This document shows, piece by piece, positions 52,930-62,491 of a DNA stretch of 64,000 nucleotides (its first letter is position 1; each line of letters opens with the position of its first letter). The stretch is from Aliivibrio sp. S4MY1. GTDB taxonomy: Bacteria > Pseudomonadota > Gammaproteobacteria > Enterobacterales > Vibrionaceae. The DNA lies in assembly GCF_028765545.1 (NCBI RefSeq), contig NZ_JARACP010000004.1, positions 62,001-126,000 of the forward strand. Reading direction: 5' to 3'. The notes under the pieces are model-generated. The model worked only from the letters and a program-made list of their open reading frames with translations, did not search any database and had not been told where the DNA came from. The position numbers and the translations under genes are program-made.

Positions 52930-55446
52930 TTGCAAACCTATATTGAAACTTTAATTGCTAGACAACAACGCCTTACTGAACAACGTATAGAGCGTGCACT
53001 GGCATTAATGAAACCACTCGGGCAAGAGATTTTCCATCAATTGCCATTATTGTTGCATTTCAATCACTCGGAGCTTCCGGGTTTTATTGAAGGTGCACCT
53101 AGTGGTATTAAACAGTTTCATGCAAATAAGAAGCAGCGTGAGTGGATGGCTCAACTGACGCTTCGTTATCCTTTATCTACCTCTAATCAGGGTAATATCC
53201 TTGGTTTGTATTCTATGGGTAGTACCTCTTCTATTGGCCAAACCATTGGCAGTGACCTTGATATATGGGTCTGTATTCCAGAAGATCTTCCCGCAGAGAA
53301 AAAAGTATTATTGCAGCAAAAATGTGATGCGCTAACAGAGTGGGCAGAGCAGTTTTACATTGAAGCAAACTTTTTCTTAATGGAACAAAGCCGCTTTCGT
53401 GAAGCTTATTCAGAAGAGATGACGGGCGATAACTGTGGTTCTTCTCAGCACTTATTATTGCTAGATGAATTCTATCGAACGGCAGTATGTCTCGGTGGAC
53501 AGCAACTATTATGGCAAATTATTCCACCAGAAATGGAAGAAAGCTATGATGAATATGTTGAGCAATTATGTTCCCAAGGTATCATCAAAAGAGATCAGTG
53601 GATTGATTTTGGCCGCTTAAACCATATTCCTGCAGAAGAGTATTTTGGCTCTAGCTTATGGCAACTCTATAAAAGTATCGATTCACCGTTTAAGTCGGTG
53701 TTAAAAGCGATCTTATTAGAAGCCTATTCTTGGGAATACCCACACACTCAATTATTAAGCATTGATAGTAAACGTCGATTCTTTGCCGATGAGCCTGATC
53801 TCTACGGTATGGATGCGTATTATCTGATGCTAGAAAAAGTGACGCGTTATCTTGAGCGAACCAATGATCCGGCTCGTTTAGAATTAGTACGCCGTAGTTT
53901 CTACCTTAAAACCCATGAGAAACTGTCTCGTCGTCAAGGGCAAGGCTCTGTTGAATGGCGTCGTAAAGCGCTAACAGAATTGACGACTCAGTGGGGATGG
54001 TCTCAAGCAACGATTGTTGAGCTTGATTCTCGTCGTACATGGAAGGTAGAACAAGTTAAAAAATCGCATAACGACTTACTCGAAGCGTTAATGCAAAGTT
54101 ATCGTAACTTGATCCGTTTTGCGCGTAATAATGATATAACGTCGTCGATTAGCCCTGAAGATATTAGTATTCTTGCTCGTAAGCTGTATGCGGCATTTGA
54201 AGAGTTGCCAGGCAAGGTGACCTTGCTGAACCCACAAATTACCCCAGACTTGCATGAAGCAGATTTGAGCTTCGTTGAAGTGCAAGATGGCGGTATTAAT
54301 AAAGCGGGTTGGTATGTTTATAAAAAACCATTAATAGCAAAAGAATTAATGGGAGCGAAGCACCTAGAACATAACCGATATTTGAGTAAGTTAGTGGCAT
54401 GGGCATTTTTTAATGGCTTACTAACCGAATCAACGCGTTTAGATGCGGTTGTTCGTCAGGCTGATTTGAACATTGATAAGTTCTATCAAATGGTGAGTGA
54501 TCTAAGAAATACCTTTTCTGTTCATATGCCACAGCCAACCAAAGAAGAGTTAGGTAGTCCATGTGAGGTCCGCCAGCTTTCTATTTTTATTAATTTAGAA
54601 AATGACCCAACAGAAACATTGAAGATGAAGCCTGAGCGTATGAATCAGACGGATGCGGATATTTTTAGTTGTGGTAGTGAGCAGAATAATCTGATCGGCA
54701 GTGTCGACTTGGTGTACCGTAATTCATGGCATGAAGTTAGAACGCTTAACTTTAGTGGTGAGACCGCCATTCTAGATGCGCTTAAAACCGTACTGTGTAA
54801 AATGCACCAAGACGCAACACGCCCCGAATCGGTTGATGTTTTCTGCTATAGCAAACAGATGCGCGGTATTATTCGTAATAATATTTATCAATTGCTGGCT
54901 GAGTGTATCGAACTGCGTCTAAAACCGGTTGAAAATAACGAAAAACGTCGTCGTTTTAAAGGCATAAAGATTGGCTCGACCATGTATGGCTTATTCTTTG
55001 AGCGTCGTGGTGTATCTATTCAGAAATTAGAAGATTCGGTACAATTCTACTCGAGTATTTCAACCAATAAAGCGATTGGTTCAACGACTATTCCTCTTGG
55101 CGATAGCAGTGGTATTGTTATTCCAGAAGCAGTGGATTCGTTTGCAAGTGAAGGCTTAATTCAGTTCTTCTTTGATGATAGTGAAGATGAAGGCTTTAAT
55201 ATCTACGTCTTAGATGAAGAGAATAAGGTTGAGATTTACCATCAATGTTATGGCAGTAAAGATGACATGGTAAACAGCATTAACCATTATTACACCTCAA
55301 GCCGTAATAATGTCGATTTAGCGAATCCAGATAAAGTGAACTTCAATTTACCTCAGTTTTATGAAGTGGTCTCTAATGGTGAGCAAGAGACCTCTATTTT
55401 ACCTTACCGTAGTGGACAGCAGCAATGTAAGGCAAAACAGGCCTAA
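52930..55446 (+). CDS. cyaA: CyaA, class I adenylate cyclase
   Basis: An 838-residue class I cyclase. It starts with TTG at 52930, the same rare start as E. coli cyaA, where it keeps expression low. The catalytic half has MGSTSSIGQTIGSDLDIWVC (about 97-116), a nucleotidyltransferase GS-DxD motif. The C-terminal half is the glucose-responsive regulatory region. It makes cAMP for CRP. It is divergent from hemCDXY. Confidence 0.97.
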   Translation: MQTYIETLIARQQRLTEQRIERALALMKPLGQEIFHQLPLLLHFNHSELPGFIEGAPSGIKQFHANKKQREWMAQLTLRYPLSTSNQGNILGLYSMGSTSSIGQTIGSDLDIWVCIPEDLPAEKKVLLQQKCDALTEWAEQFYIEANFFLMEQSRFREAYSEEMTGDNCGSSQHLLLLDEFYRTAVCLGGQQLLWQIIPPEMEESYDEYVEQLCSQGIIKRDQWIDFGRLNHIPAEEYFGSSLWQLYKSIDSPFKSVLKAILLEAYSWEYPHTQLLSIDSKRRFFADEPDLYGMDAYYLMLEKVTRYLERTNDPARLELVRRSFYLKTHEKLSRRQGQGSVEWRRKALTELTTQWGWSQATIVELDSRRTWKVEQVKKSHNDLLEALMQSYRNLIRFARNNDITSSISPEDISILARKLYAAFEELPGKVTLLNPQITPDLHEADLSFVEVQDGGINKAGWYVYKKPLIAKELMGAKHLEHNRYLSKLVAWAFFNGLLTESTRLDAVVRQADLNIDKFYQMVSDLRNTFSVHMPQPTKEELGSPCEVRQLSIFINLENDPTETLKMKPERMNQTDADIFSCGSEQNNLIGSVDLVYRNSWHEVRTLNFSGETAILDALKTVLCKMHQDATRPESVDVFCYSKQMRGIIRNNIYQLLAECIELRLKPVENNEKRRRFKGIKIGSTMYGLFFERRGVSIQKLEDSVQFYSSISTNKAIGSTTIPLGDSSGIVIPEAVDSFASEGLIQFFFDDSEDEGFNIYVLDEENKVEIYHQCYGSKDDMVNSINHYYTSSRNNVDLANPDKVNFNLPQFYEVVSNGEQETSILPYRSGQQQCKAKQA

Positions 55447-55572
55447 GCTTTCTTATAAACTAAAGCGAAGGTACATAAGCTAAGCTGAAGTCAGTCTTAG
55501 CTTTGCTCAATTAAAAGTAAATCCCCCCTCGGCGTTTGGGTCTCACTTCATTTCAGTATATACTTCACTCAC

Positions 55573-55588
55573 ATGTATAAATAACCAG
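55573..55588. promoter_or_regulatory. LexA-like box just upstream of uvrD
   Basis: ATGTATAAATAACCAG matches 13 of 16 positions of the E. coli uvrD SOS box CTGTATATATACCCAG, including the right CAG. The left end has ATG for CTG. It ends 9 bp before the uvrD ATG. Confidence 0.5.
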
Positions 55589-55597
55589 TGTGATGTG

Positions 55598-57802
55598 ATG
55601 GACGTTTCTTTTCTTCTTGATGGTCTTAATGACAAACAACGCGAAGCCGTAGCCGCTCCGTTAGAAAACATGCTTGTGCTTGCGGGTGCCGGTAGTGGTA
55701 AAACTCGAGTACTTGTGCATCGTATCGCATGGTTAATGCAAATCGAACAAGCGTCTCCTTTCTCAATCATGTCAGTAACCTTTACCAATAAAGCTGCCGC
55801 TGAAATGCGTGGTCGTATTGAAGAGTTAATGCATGGCAGTGCTGGCGGTATGTGGAATGGTACTTTCCACGGTATTTGTCACCGTATTCTTCGTGCTCAT
55901 TATCTTGATGCAAAACTGCCAGAAGGCTTTCAAATTATCGATTCGGACGATCAACAACGTTTATTAAAACGCTTGATCAAAGCCCAGAATCTAGATGATA
56001 AGAACTGGCCAGCTCGCCAAGCGGCATGGTTTATTAATGGTAAAAAAGATGAAGGTTTGCGTCCGCATCAAATTAACACCTTTAATGATCCTATCGCTCA
56101 GACTTGGCTAAAAGTGTATACCGCTTATCAAGAAGCCTGTGATCGTGCTGGTTTAGTCGACTTTGCTGAAATTCTTCTTCGTGCTCATGAACTATTGCGT
56201 GATCACAAGCATATTCGTGAGCATTACCAAGCGCGCTTTAAGCATATTTTGGTCGACGAATTCCAAGATACCAACAATATTCAATATGCGTGGTTACGCA
56301 TGATGGCTGGCTCAGATTGTAATGTGATGATCGTAGGTGATGACGACCAATCGATTTATGGTTGGCGTGGTGCGCAGATTGAAAACATTCAAAAATTCTT
56401 AGATGAATTTGTTGGTGCAAAAACCATTCGTCTAGAGCAAAACTACCGTTCAACCGCCAATATCCTAAATGCTGCCAATGAATTGATCAGTAACAACACT
56501 GAACGCATGGGCAAGAAGTTATGGACTGAAGGTGTTGAAGGCGAGTTAATTTCTATCTATTCGGCGTATAACGAGTTAGATGAAGCGCGTTTTGCTGTAG
56601 GTAAAATTAAAGAGTGGCGTGATAACGGTGGAGCACTGCAAGATTCAGCATTCTTATACCGTAATAACGCCCAGTCTCGTGTTCTTGAAGAAGCGTTAAT
56701 TCAAGCAGGCTTACCGTACCGAATTTACGGTGGTATGCGATTCTTCGAACGACAAGAGATCAAAGATGCTTTGTCTTATTTGCGTTTAATGAATAACCGT
56801 AATGACGATGCTGCGTTTGAGCGTGTCGTAAATACGCCAACGCGTGGTTTAGGTGATAAGACATTAGAGACGGTTCGTTTTGCTGCTCGTGAGCGTGGTG
56901 CAACCATGTGGCAGGCGAGTATCGCTTTAATTGAAGAGCAAGTATTACCGGGTCGTGCTGCTGGGGCATTAAGCCGTTTTATCGAACTAATTAATGCACT
57001 AGAAGACGACACTCGTGACTGTCGTCTGCATGAACAAACTGACCAAGTGATTAAAAGCTCGGGTCTGTTTGCTATGTATGAGCAAGAGAAAGGCGAAAAA
57101 TCAAAAGCGCGTATTGAGAACTTGGAAGAGTTGGTAACCGCAACTCGTCAGTTTGATAAGCCAGAAGAAGCAGAAGAGATGACTGATCTTACTGCTTTCT
57201 TAACTCATGCAGCATTAGAAGCGGGTGAAGGTCAGGCGGATGAGTTTGAAGATGCCGTTCAACTGATGACACTGCACAGTGCCAAAGGGCTAGAGTTCCC
57301 ACTTGTGTTTATGGTAGGTGTTGAGGAAGGCATGTTCCCAAGTCAAATGTCAGCAGAGGAAGCCGGACGTTTAGAAGAAGAGCGTCGCCTTTGTTATGTT
57401 GGTATGACTCGTGCGATGGAAAAACTGTACATCACTTATGCAGAGATGCGTCGTTTGTATGGCCAAGATAAATACCATAAGCCATCACGCTTTATTAAAG
57501 AGATCCCAACGGAATGCGTAGAAGAAGTTCGCATGAAAGCGAAAGTCAGCCGCACCGGGTCATACGGTAGCTATGGCTCGCAAGGCGTGTCTTCAGACAG
57601 CCGTTTTGGTCAAAAAGCGGTGAATAATAATTTTAATGAAACGGGTTATGCGTTAGGTCAGCGAGTGAAGCATCCTAAGTTTGGCGAAGGAACCATTATC
57701 AACTTTGAAGGAGCGGGTCCACAGGGTCGTGTTCAAGTTGCTTTTAATGGCGAAGGGATTAAGTGGTTAGTCACTCAATACGCTAAATTAGAATCGCTGT
57801 AA
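55598..57802 (+). CDS. uvrD: UvrD, DNA helicase II
   Basis: A 734-residue SF1A helicase. It opens MDVSFLLDGLNDKQREAVAA, as in E. coli, so the ATG at 55598 is used rather than the GTG one codon earlier. Motifs: Walker A AGAGSGKTRVL (about 29), DEFQDTN (about 220), GDDDQSIYGWRGA (about 249), and VMTLHSAKGLEFP in the C-terminal core. It acts in nucleotide excision and mismatch repair. The RBS is poor, in line with modest expression. Confidence 0.97.
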   Translation: MDVSFLLDGLNDKQREAVAAPLENMLVLAGAGSGKTRVLVHRIAWLMQIEQASPFSIMSVTFTNKAAAEMRGRIEELMHGSAGGMWNGTFHGICHRILRAHYLDAKLPEGFQIIDSDDQQRLLKRLIKAQNLDDKNWPARQAAWFINGKKDEGLRPHQINTFNDPIAQTWLKVYTAYQEACDRAGLVDFAEILLRAHELLRDHKHIREHYQARFKHILVDEFQDTNNIQYAWLRMMAGSDCNVMIVGDDDQSIYGWRGAQIENIQKFLDEFVGAKTIRLEQNYRSTANILNAANELISNNTERMGKKLWTEGVEGELISIYSAYNELDEARFAVGKIKEWRDNGGALQDSAFLYRNNAQSRVLEEALIQAGLPYRIYGGMRFFERQEIKDALSYLRLMNNRNDDAAFERVVNTPTRGLGDKTLETVRFAARERGATMWQASIALIEEQVLPGRAAGALSRFIELINALEDDTRDCRLHEQTDQVIKSSGLFAMYEQEKGEKSKARIENLEELVTATRQFDKPEEAEEMTDLTAFLTHAALEAGEGQADEFEDAVQLMTLHSAKGLEFPLVFMVGVEEGMFPSQMSAEEAGRLEEERRLCYVGMTRAMEKLYITYAEMRRLYGQDKYHKPSRFIKEIPTECVEEVRMKAKVSRTGSYGSYGSQGVSSDSRFGQKAVNNNFNETGYALGQRVKHPKFGEGTIINFEGAGPQGRVQVAFNGEGIKWLVTQYAKLESL

Positions 57803-57821
57803 ATTTAGGTGATTTAAAAAT

Positions 57822-57852
57822 AAAAAAAGAGAGCGAATTCGCTCTCTTTTTT
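57822..57852. terminator. bidirectional terminator uvrD / rarD
   Basis: AAAAAAGAGAGCGAATTCGCTCTCTTTTTT, a perfect palindrome with T runs on both sides. Confidence 0.92.
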
Positions 57853-57870
57853 ATTAACGGAATATCAAAA

Positions 57871-58785
57871 CTAATGCCTGATCTTCTTCTTTTTCTTTCT
57901 GAACAAGATAGCATCGGTAGTAAATACAATCAGAGCACCCCAAATAAAGACAAAGGTAATTGCCTTATCTGCACTGAACTCCTCTCCGTAAAGCCCTACC
58001 GCAAGAACAAACATTAAACTTGGTCCTATGTATTGGAAAAAACCTAACGTCGACAGTTTTAATCGTGTAGCAGCACCAGTAAAACAAAGCAGAGGTACCG
58101 TGGTAATAATGCCCGCAGCAATAAGTAATAAATTTAGAGTCATTGGGTTTGCTGCAAAGTCTGAAGTTGGGGAGTCTGCAATAAATAATAAATAAACAGC
58201 AGCAATAGGTAGCATAACGAGAGTTTCAATAAATAAGCCTGATTGTGCATCCATCGCGACTTTTTTACGTAATAAGCCATAAAAACCAAAACTACAGGCT
58301 AATGCTAATGCAACGATAGGGATAGAGCCAAAAGTGACTAGCTGAATAATCACACCAATGACGGCAAAAGTAACTGCAAGCCACTGTAGTTTGCGCAACC
58401 TCTCACCCAAGAAAACCATTCCTAGCATGACGTTAAAAATAGGGTTGATAAAATACCCAAGGCTGGCATTCAACATATGATTGGTGGTAACAGCCCAAAT
58501 AAAGATGAGCCAGTTAGTCCCTATTAATAATCCTGTAGTTGCCAGATAAGCCATTTTTTTCTTATCTTTTAACGTGTTAGAAACGGTTTTCCAACCTTTA
58601 GATAGACACAGTAATCCTGCTAGAAAAAAGAAAGACCAAATCACACGGTGGCTTAAAATCTCAAAAGGTGAAACTTCACTGATGGTTTTAAAATAAATAG
58701 GTGCAATGCCCCATATGGTGTAAGCACCAAGAGCAAAAAAAACACCCTGGCGAGTGCGCTGTTGTTCGAGTTCTGTGGCTGGCAT
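57871..58785 (-). CDS. rarD: RarD, EamA-family transporter
   Basis: A 304-residue ten-helix EamA/DMT protein. The start MPATELEQQRTRQGVFFALG follows AAGAG; an extension of 17 codons is not used. RarD signatures are YTIWGIAPIYFK, SHRVIWSF (about 46) and SLGYFINPIFNVMLG (about 108-122). In E. coli RarD is linked to chloramphenicol sensitivity; the substrate is unknown. The C-terminus is lysine-rich (FRKKKKKIRH). Confidence 0.92.
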   Translation of the reverse strand: MPATELEQQRTRQGVFFALGAYTIWGIAPIYFKTISEVSPFEILSHRVIWSFFFLAGLLCLSKGWKTVSNTLKDKKKMAYLATTGLLIGTNWLIFIWAVTTNHMLNASLGYFINPIFNVMLGMVFLGERLRKLQWLAVTFAVIGVIIQLVTFGSIPIVALALACSFGFYGLLRKKVAMDAQSGLFIETLVMLPIAAVYLLFIADSPTSDFAANPMTLNLLLIAAGIITTVPLLCFTGAATRLKLSTLGFFQYIGPSLMFVLAVGLYGEEFSADKAITFVFIWGALIVFTTDAILFRKKKKKIRH

Positions 58786-58966
58786 AAGCAAACTCTTAAT
58801 GAAGTATTGTAATAGATAAGGTGTTTTTATGATCACACCTTGTAGGCGTTATTATGCGACGAAGTATAGAGTGGAGTGTCGAATGTGCCTAGTATTTTCC
58901 TATTGCTCTTTTCCTCACCAATAACCATAGGTAGAATGAGCCTCCCATAGTATTGATGAGTTTTTT

Positions 58967-60802
58967 ATGTCCAGCATTATCGCAGAGCAGTTAATGGAAC
59001 AGGTATCGCCAAGTTATACCGTTTTAAAAGACGTGTTTGGCTACCAAGAATTCCGTGTTGGACAAGAAGAAGTCATTAATGCCGTTCTTGATGGTAAAGA
59101 CAGCCTCGTTATTATGCCAACAGGTGGTGGTAAATCGCTGTGTTATCAAATTCCCGCGTTGGTCTTTGAAGGACTAACCTTGGTTATATCTCCTTTAATC
59201 TCATTGATGAAAGACCAAGTTGATCAGCTTAAAGCCAATGGGGTAAGAGCGGAGTGTTTAAACTCAACCATTGATCGTGAAGAACAAATAGTGATTTGGA
59301 ATCGTGTGAATTCAGGTCAGGTGAAAATGTTGTATGTTTCTCCTGAGCGCGTGATGATGCGTGATTTTATGGAGCGTTTAGAGTCCCTAAATCTGTGCAT
59401 GATCGCTGTTGATGAAGCGCACTGTATTTCACAGTGGGGACACGATTTCCGTCCAGAATACGCCTCTCTTGGCCAAATTAAACAACGCTTTCCTGCTGTT
59501 CCTATTATGGCCTTAACCGCGACAGCTGATGATGCTACTCGTAAAGACATTTTAAATCGTCTCTCTTTACCGAATCCTCATGAATATTTGGGCAGTTTTG
59601 ATCGCCCAAATATCCGATATACCGTATTAGAAAAACACAAACCCGTAAGCCAAATTGTTCGTTATCTTGCCACACAGAAAAACCAGTGTGGTGTGATCTA
59701 TTGTGGCAGTCGTAAAAAAGTAGAAATGCTGACGGAAAAGCTCTGCAACAATCATATTCGAGCTGCGGCTTATCATGCTGGTTTGGATTTGGATGAACGC
59801 AACTACGTACAAGAAGCATTTCAGCGAGACGATATTCAGATAGTAGTCGCCACGGTTGCTTTTGGTATGGGGATAAATAAATCAAACGTCCGTTTTGTCG
59901 CACACTTTGATATCCCTAAGAACATTGAATCTTACTACCAAGAGACAGGACGAGCAGGGCGTGATGGTCTGCCCGCTGAAGCGGTAATGTTGTATGATCC
60001 TGCCGATATCGTATGGCTAAGAAAACTGGTAGAAGAGAAGCCTGAAGGCCCTCAAAAATTGGTAGAAAGCCATAAACTGAATGCCATGACCGCTTTTGCT
60101 GAAGCCCAAACTTGCCGTCGCCAAGTACTATTAAACTATTTTGGTGAATACAGCGCAAAACCGTGTGGCAACTGTGATGTTTGTTTAGATCCTCCAAAGC
60201 AATTTGATGGCACAGAAGCAGCACAAAAAGCACTTTCTTGTGTATATCGAGTAAACCAAGGTTTTGGTGTTGGCTATGTGGTGGAAGTACTCCGAGGGCT
60301 AAAGATCGCCCGTATTCGTGAGCATGGCCATGATAAGTTATCGACTTATGGCATTGGTAAAGAACACAGCCATGAGTATTGGGTCAGTATCATTCGTCAG
60401 TTAATCCATAAAGGATTATTAGCGCAGAATATTACCCGAAACTCGACGCTTCAATTAACCGAAGAAGCGCGCCCTATTTTAAAAGGGCAAGAAGCACTCG
60501 AGTTAGCAGTACCACGATTAGACATTGCTGCGAAAACCGCAAAATCAGAGAAACTTAATAACCGTAATTACGATAAACAGCTGTTTGCTAAGTTACGTAA
60601 ACTGCGTAAATCGATTGCCGATCGCGATGACTTACCGCCTTATGTTGTTTTCAGTGATGCGACCTTAATGGACATGGCTGATATCACGCCGACCTCGTAT
60701 GGTGAAATGTTGGCGGTTAATGGCGTAGGTCAGAAGAAGTTAGAGAAATACGCCGATCCATTCTTGGATTTGATTGAAATGCACATAACCGGACAAGGAT
60801 AA
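58967..60802 (+). CDS. recQ: RecQ, ATP-dependent DNA helicase
   Basis: A 611-residue RecQ of the E. coli type. Walker [17 protein letters not shown] (about 51), DEAH ([18 protein letters not shown]), motif [13 protein letters not shown] (about 325). The zinc set is CRRQ...CGNCDVC (about 380-405), and the HRDC domain closes the protein (about 530-611). It unwinds DNA in RecF-pathway repair. It is followed after 3 nt by a small gene. Confidence 0.97.
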   Translation: MSSIIAEQLMEQVSPSYTVLKDVFGYQEFRVGQEEVINAVLDGKDSLVIMPTGGGKSLCYQIPALVFEGLTLVISPLISLMKDQVDQLKANGVRAECLNSTIDREEQIVIWNRVNSGQVKMLYVSPERVMMRDFMERLESLNLCMIAVDEAHCISQWGHDFRPEYASLGQIKQRFPAVPIMALTATADDATRKDILNRLSLPNPHEYLGSFDRPNIRYTVLEKHKPVSQIVRYLATQKNQCGVIYCGSRKKVEMLTEKLCNNHIRAAAYHAGLDLDERNYVQEAFQRDDIQIVVATVAFGMGINKSNVRFVAHFDIPKNIESYYQETGRAGRDGLPAEAVMLYDPADIVWLRKLVEEKPEGPQKLVESHKLNAMTAFAEAQTCRRQVLLNYFGEYSAKPCGNCDVCLDPPKQFDGTEAAQKALSCVYRVNQGFGVGYVVEVLRGLKIARIREHGHDKLSTYGIGKEHSHEYWVSIIRQLIHKGLLAQNITRNSTLQLTEEARPILKGQEALELAVPRLDIAAKTAKSEKLNNRNYDKQLFAKLRKLRKSIADRDDLPPYVVFSDATLMDMADITPTSYGEMLAVNGVGQKKLEKYADPFLDLIEMHITGQG

Positions 60803-60805
60803 GTC

Positions 60806-61096
60806 ATGAGTTTATTTTCAGTGGTTGAGTTTGATAAACACGCCGGGCGGATCATTTTTTCTATTCCAGAGTTTGATTTTGATTCGTTTGAAATGATAGG
60901 CAAGCAACTAGTGAGTGCCATGGATGCTACAATTACAGAGCAACAGATGGATGCAGACTTACATTCTTGGTTAATCGACTTTGAAGGCGCGCAATTTATG
61001 CTACGTGCTGAGCATTATTCGAATTCTGTTTGGCTAGAAGCCTTAGCTCGTACCGAGAATCAAGAAGAGTTAGCGTTTATCGCAGGTTTGTTTTAA
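60806..61096 (+). CDS. small DUF3630-like protein
   Basis: A 96-residue acidic soluble protein (MSLFSVVEFDKHAGRIIFSI...) with no signal peptide or membrane span. It starts 3 nt after recQ with AAGGA upstream, so it is co-transcribed. I associate it with DUF3630, which I recall next to recQ in Vibrio and Shewanella; this is from memory. Function unknown; a role near RecQ is suggested only by context. Confidence 0.75.
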   Translation: MSLFSVVEFDKHAGRIIFSIPEFDFDSFEMIGKQLVSAMDATITEQQMDADLHSWLIDFEGAQFMLRAEHYSNSVWLEALARTENQEELAFIAGLF

Positions 61097-61103
61097 GCGC
61101 CTC

Positions 61104-61131
61104 TTGTGATCAAAAGCGGTTAATGTATAAT
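61104..61131 (+). promoter_or_regulatory. promoter of the yhhQ leader
   Basis: TTGTGA (61104-61109), 16-bp spacer, TATAAT (61126-61131). It gives a leader of about 97 nt. In it AATCACCG (61129-61136) can pair with CGGTGATT (61172-61179) upstream of the riboswitch. Confidence 0.6.
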
Positions 61132-61196
61132 CACCGCCCTGAAAATTGGCTAGAGTCATTACGTAAATAAACGGTGATTTTAGCTTTGTGTTTAAT

Positions 61197-61227
61197 TTGG
61201 GTTCCCTCGCCCCCAATGACAAAAAGG
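61197..61227 (+). promoter_or_regulatory. preQ1-I riboswitch upstream of yhhQ
   Basis: TTGGG (61197-61201) pairs with CCCAA (P1), enclosing TTCCCTCGCC. The A-rich tail TGACAAAAAGG follows. The loop CCCT can pair with AGG of the tail (P2), and that AAGG is the Shine-Dalgarno of yhhQ. The layout closely matches the T. tengcongensis preQ1-I aptamer. Ligand binding should block translation of a queuosine-precursor importer. Confidence 0.8.
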
Positions 61228-61234
61228 TACTTAT

Positions 61235-61909
61235 ATGAGTACATTTACGCCCGCGCAACAGCGCAACGCTTTATCCTTCCTTGTAGTGTTCCACCTTGTA
61301 ATTATTGCATCTAGTAACTATTTGGTTCAGATCCCATTCACTTTGTTTGGGTTTCACACCACATGGGGTGCATTTACCTTTCCTTTCATATTCTTAGCGA
61401 CAGACTTAACGGTTCGTATTTTTGGTGCCAAAATGGCAAGAAGCATTATCTTCTTTGTTATGTTGCCAGCATTAGCGGTATCGTATTTCTTATCTGTTGT
61501 CTTTTTTGAAGGCCAGTATCAAGGTTTTTCCCAACTTGGAGAGTTTAATTTATTCGTTGCGCGTATTGCGATCGCAAGCTTTATGGCTTATTTACTGGGA
61601 CAGATATTAGATGTTCATGTATTTAACCGTCTTCGTCAGCTAAAACAGTGGTGGGTTGCGCCAACATGTTCAACATTGTTTGGTAATGCGATAGATACTT
61701 TAGCATTCTTTGCTATTGCTTTTTATCACAGCCCAGACGCCTTTATGGCAGAACACTGGACTGAAATTGCGTTGGTTGATTACGGTGTAAAATTAGTGAT
61801 TAGTTTAGGTTTATTTGTTCCAATGTATGGTGTGCTACTGAATTACTTAATTCGTAAGTTAACTTCTGAAGGGCATCAATTAGCAACGCAGCCTTCGCAG
61901 GTTTCATAG
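61235..61909 (+). CDS. yhhQ: YhhQ, queuosine precursor transporter
   Basis: A 224-residue membrane protein with six helices (VUT family, COG1738). Signatures: GFHTTWGAFTFPFIFLATDL (about 44-63) and TVRIFGAKMAR. It imports queuosine precursors preQ0/preQ1. A preQ1-I riboswitch over its RBS supports this. SD AAGG is 7 nt before the ATG. It is separate from the recQ unit because it has its own promoter. Confidence 0.92.
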   Translation: MSTFTPAQQRNALSFLVVFHLVIIASSNYLVQIPFTLFGFHTTWGAFTFPFIFLATDLTVRIFGAKMARSIIFFVMLPALAVSYFLSVVFFEGQYQGFSQLGEFNLFVARIAIASFMAYLLGQILDVHVFNRLRQLKQWWVAPTCSTLFGNAIDTLAFFAIAFYHSPDAFMAEHWTEIALVDYGVKLVISLGLFVPMYGVLLNYLIRKLTSEGHQLATQPSQVS

Positions 61910-61931
61910 TTGCTTGTGTTTTAAGAAGAAG

Positions 61932-61957
61932 AAGGTCAGCATTTTGCTGACCTTTTT
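61932..61957 (+). terminator. terminator of yhhQ
   Basis: AAGGTCAGC / GCTGACCTT with a 5-nt loop, followed by TTTT. Confidence 0.9.
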
Positions 61958-62021
61958 TATATCTAATCTATTGAAAAGAATAGAATTAACAAATTTGTTG
62001 AGATCTTTTCTCATTTAACTA

Positions 62022-62049
62022 TTGCAATTTAAATGAGAATGGTTATTAT
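62022..62049 (+). promoter_or_regulatory. ryhB promoter overlapped by a Fur box
   Basis: -35 TTGCAA (62022-62027), 16-bp spacer, -10 TATTAT (62044-62049). The Fur 7-1-7 core TGAGAAT-G-GTTATTA (62034-62048) matches TGATAAT-N-ATTATCA at 11 of 14 positions and covers the -10. Expression should rise when iron is low. Confidence 0.8.
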
Positions 62050-62055
62050 TAACTT

Positions 62056-62233
62056 GTCTTCAGGGAGCTACGCACTATGGTTTACCCCGTATTGCTCCAA
62101 GAAGGCACGACATTGCTCACATTGCTTCCAGTGTAAATCAGCTCCATGAGTAGTGGTGACGTTTCTAAGTTAACGGTTATCATTATTCTCTTTTGCTGAG
62201 CGGCGCTTCTTTTCGAAGACGCCGCTTTTTTTT
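62056..62233 (+). ncRNA. ryhB: RyhB, iron-responsive small RNA
   Basis: About 178 nt. The stretch 62105-62132 (GCACGACATTGCTCACATTG and the next 8 bases) is identical to the 28-nt core of E. coli RyhB that pairs with target mRNAs such as sodB and sdh. It ends in a strong terminator AGCGGCG / CGCCGCT with an inner CTTC/GAAG pair and eight T (62199-62233). It is longer than E. coli RyhB (90 nt), as is V. cholerae RyhB. The 5' end is inferred from the promoter. Confidence 0.93.
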
Positions 62234-62491
62234 GTTTATTTTTTGACATGTTATTCAGATTTTTAATCAATTTTCAGGGTTATAAATTGAGTGTTTTTTC
62301 GCAAAAAAAGAGCGGATTTAATATTATTGTCCACAAAGCATGATCAAGTAAGGATCTCTTTTTGGATCGCCGTATGCGATCTAAGCTTTTGATTTTTTAG
62401 TTTTAAATTTGATTATTTTGAGTTGATAAAATAGTTATTAATTAAGCAAAAAATAATTACAAACAGACTTATCCACAGAAAGAGTGCTTGT
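62234..62491. other. AT-rich stretch with GATC cluster and DnaA boxes upstream of polA
   Basis: Four GATC sites fall within about 45 bp (about 62343-62387), one pair in an inverted repeat GATCGC-cgtat-GCGATC. A one-mismatch DnaA box TTGTCCACA lies at 62327-62335 and a perfect one TTATCCACA at 62469-62477, with very AT-rich DNA between. No ORF is called here. The layout recalls replication-control DNA; function is not shown. Confidence 0.5.

Noticed and set aside
62082-62270. Minus-strand 62-codon ORF across ryhB
   Set aside because: It is antisense to ryhB and its terminator, with low-complexity lysine/serine content caused by those structures.
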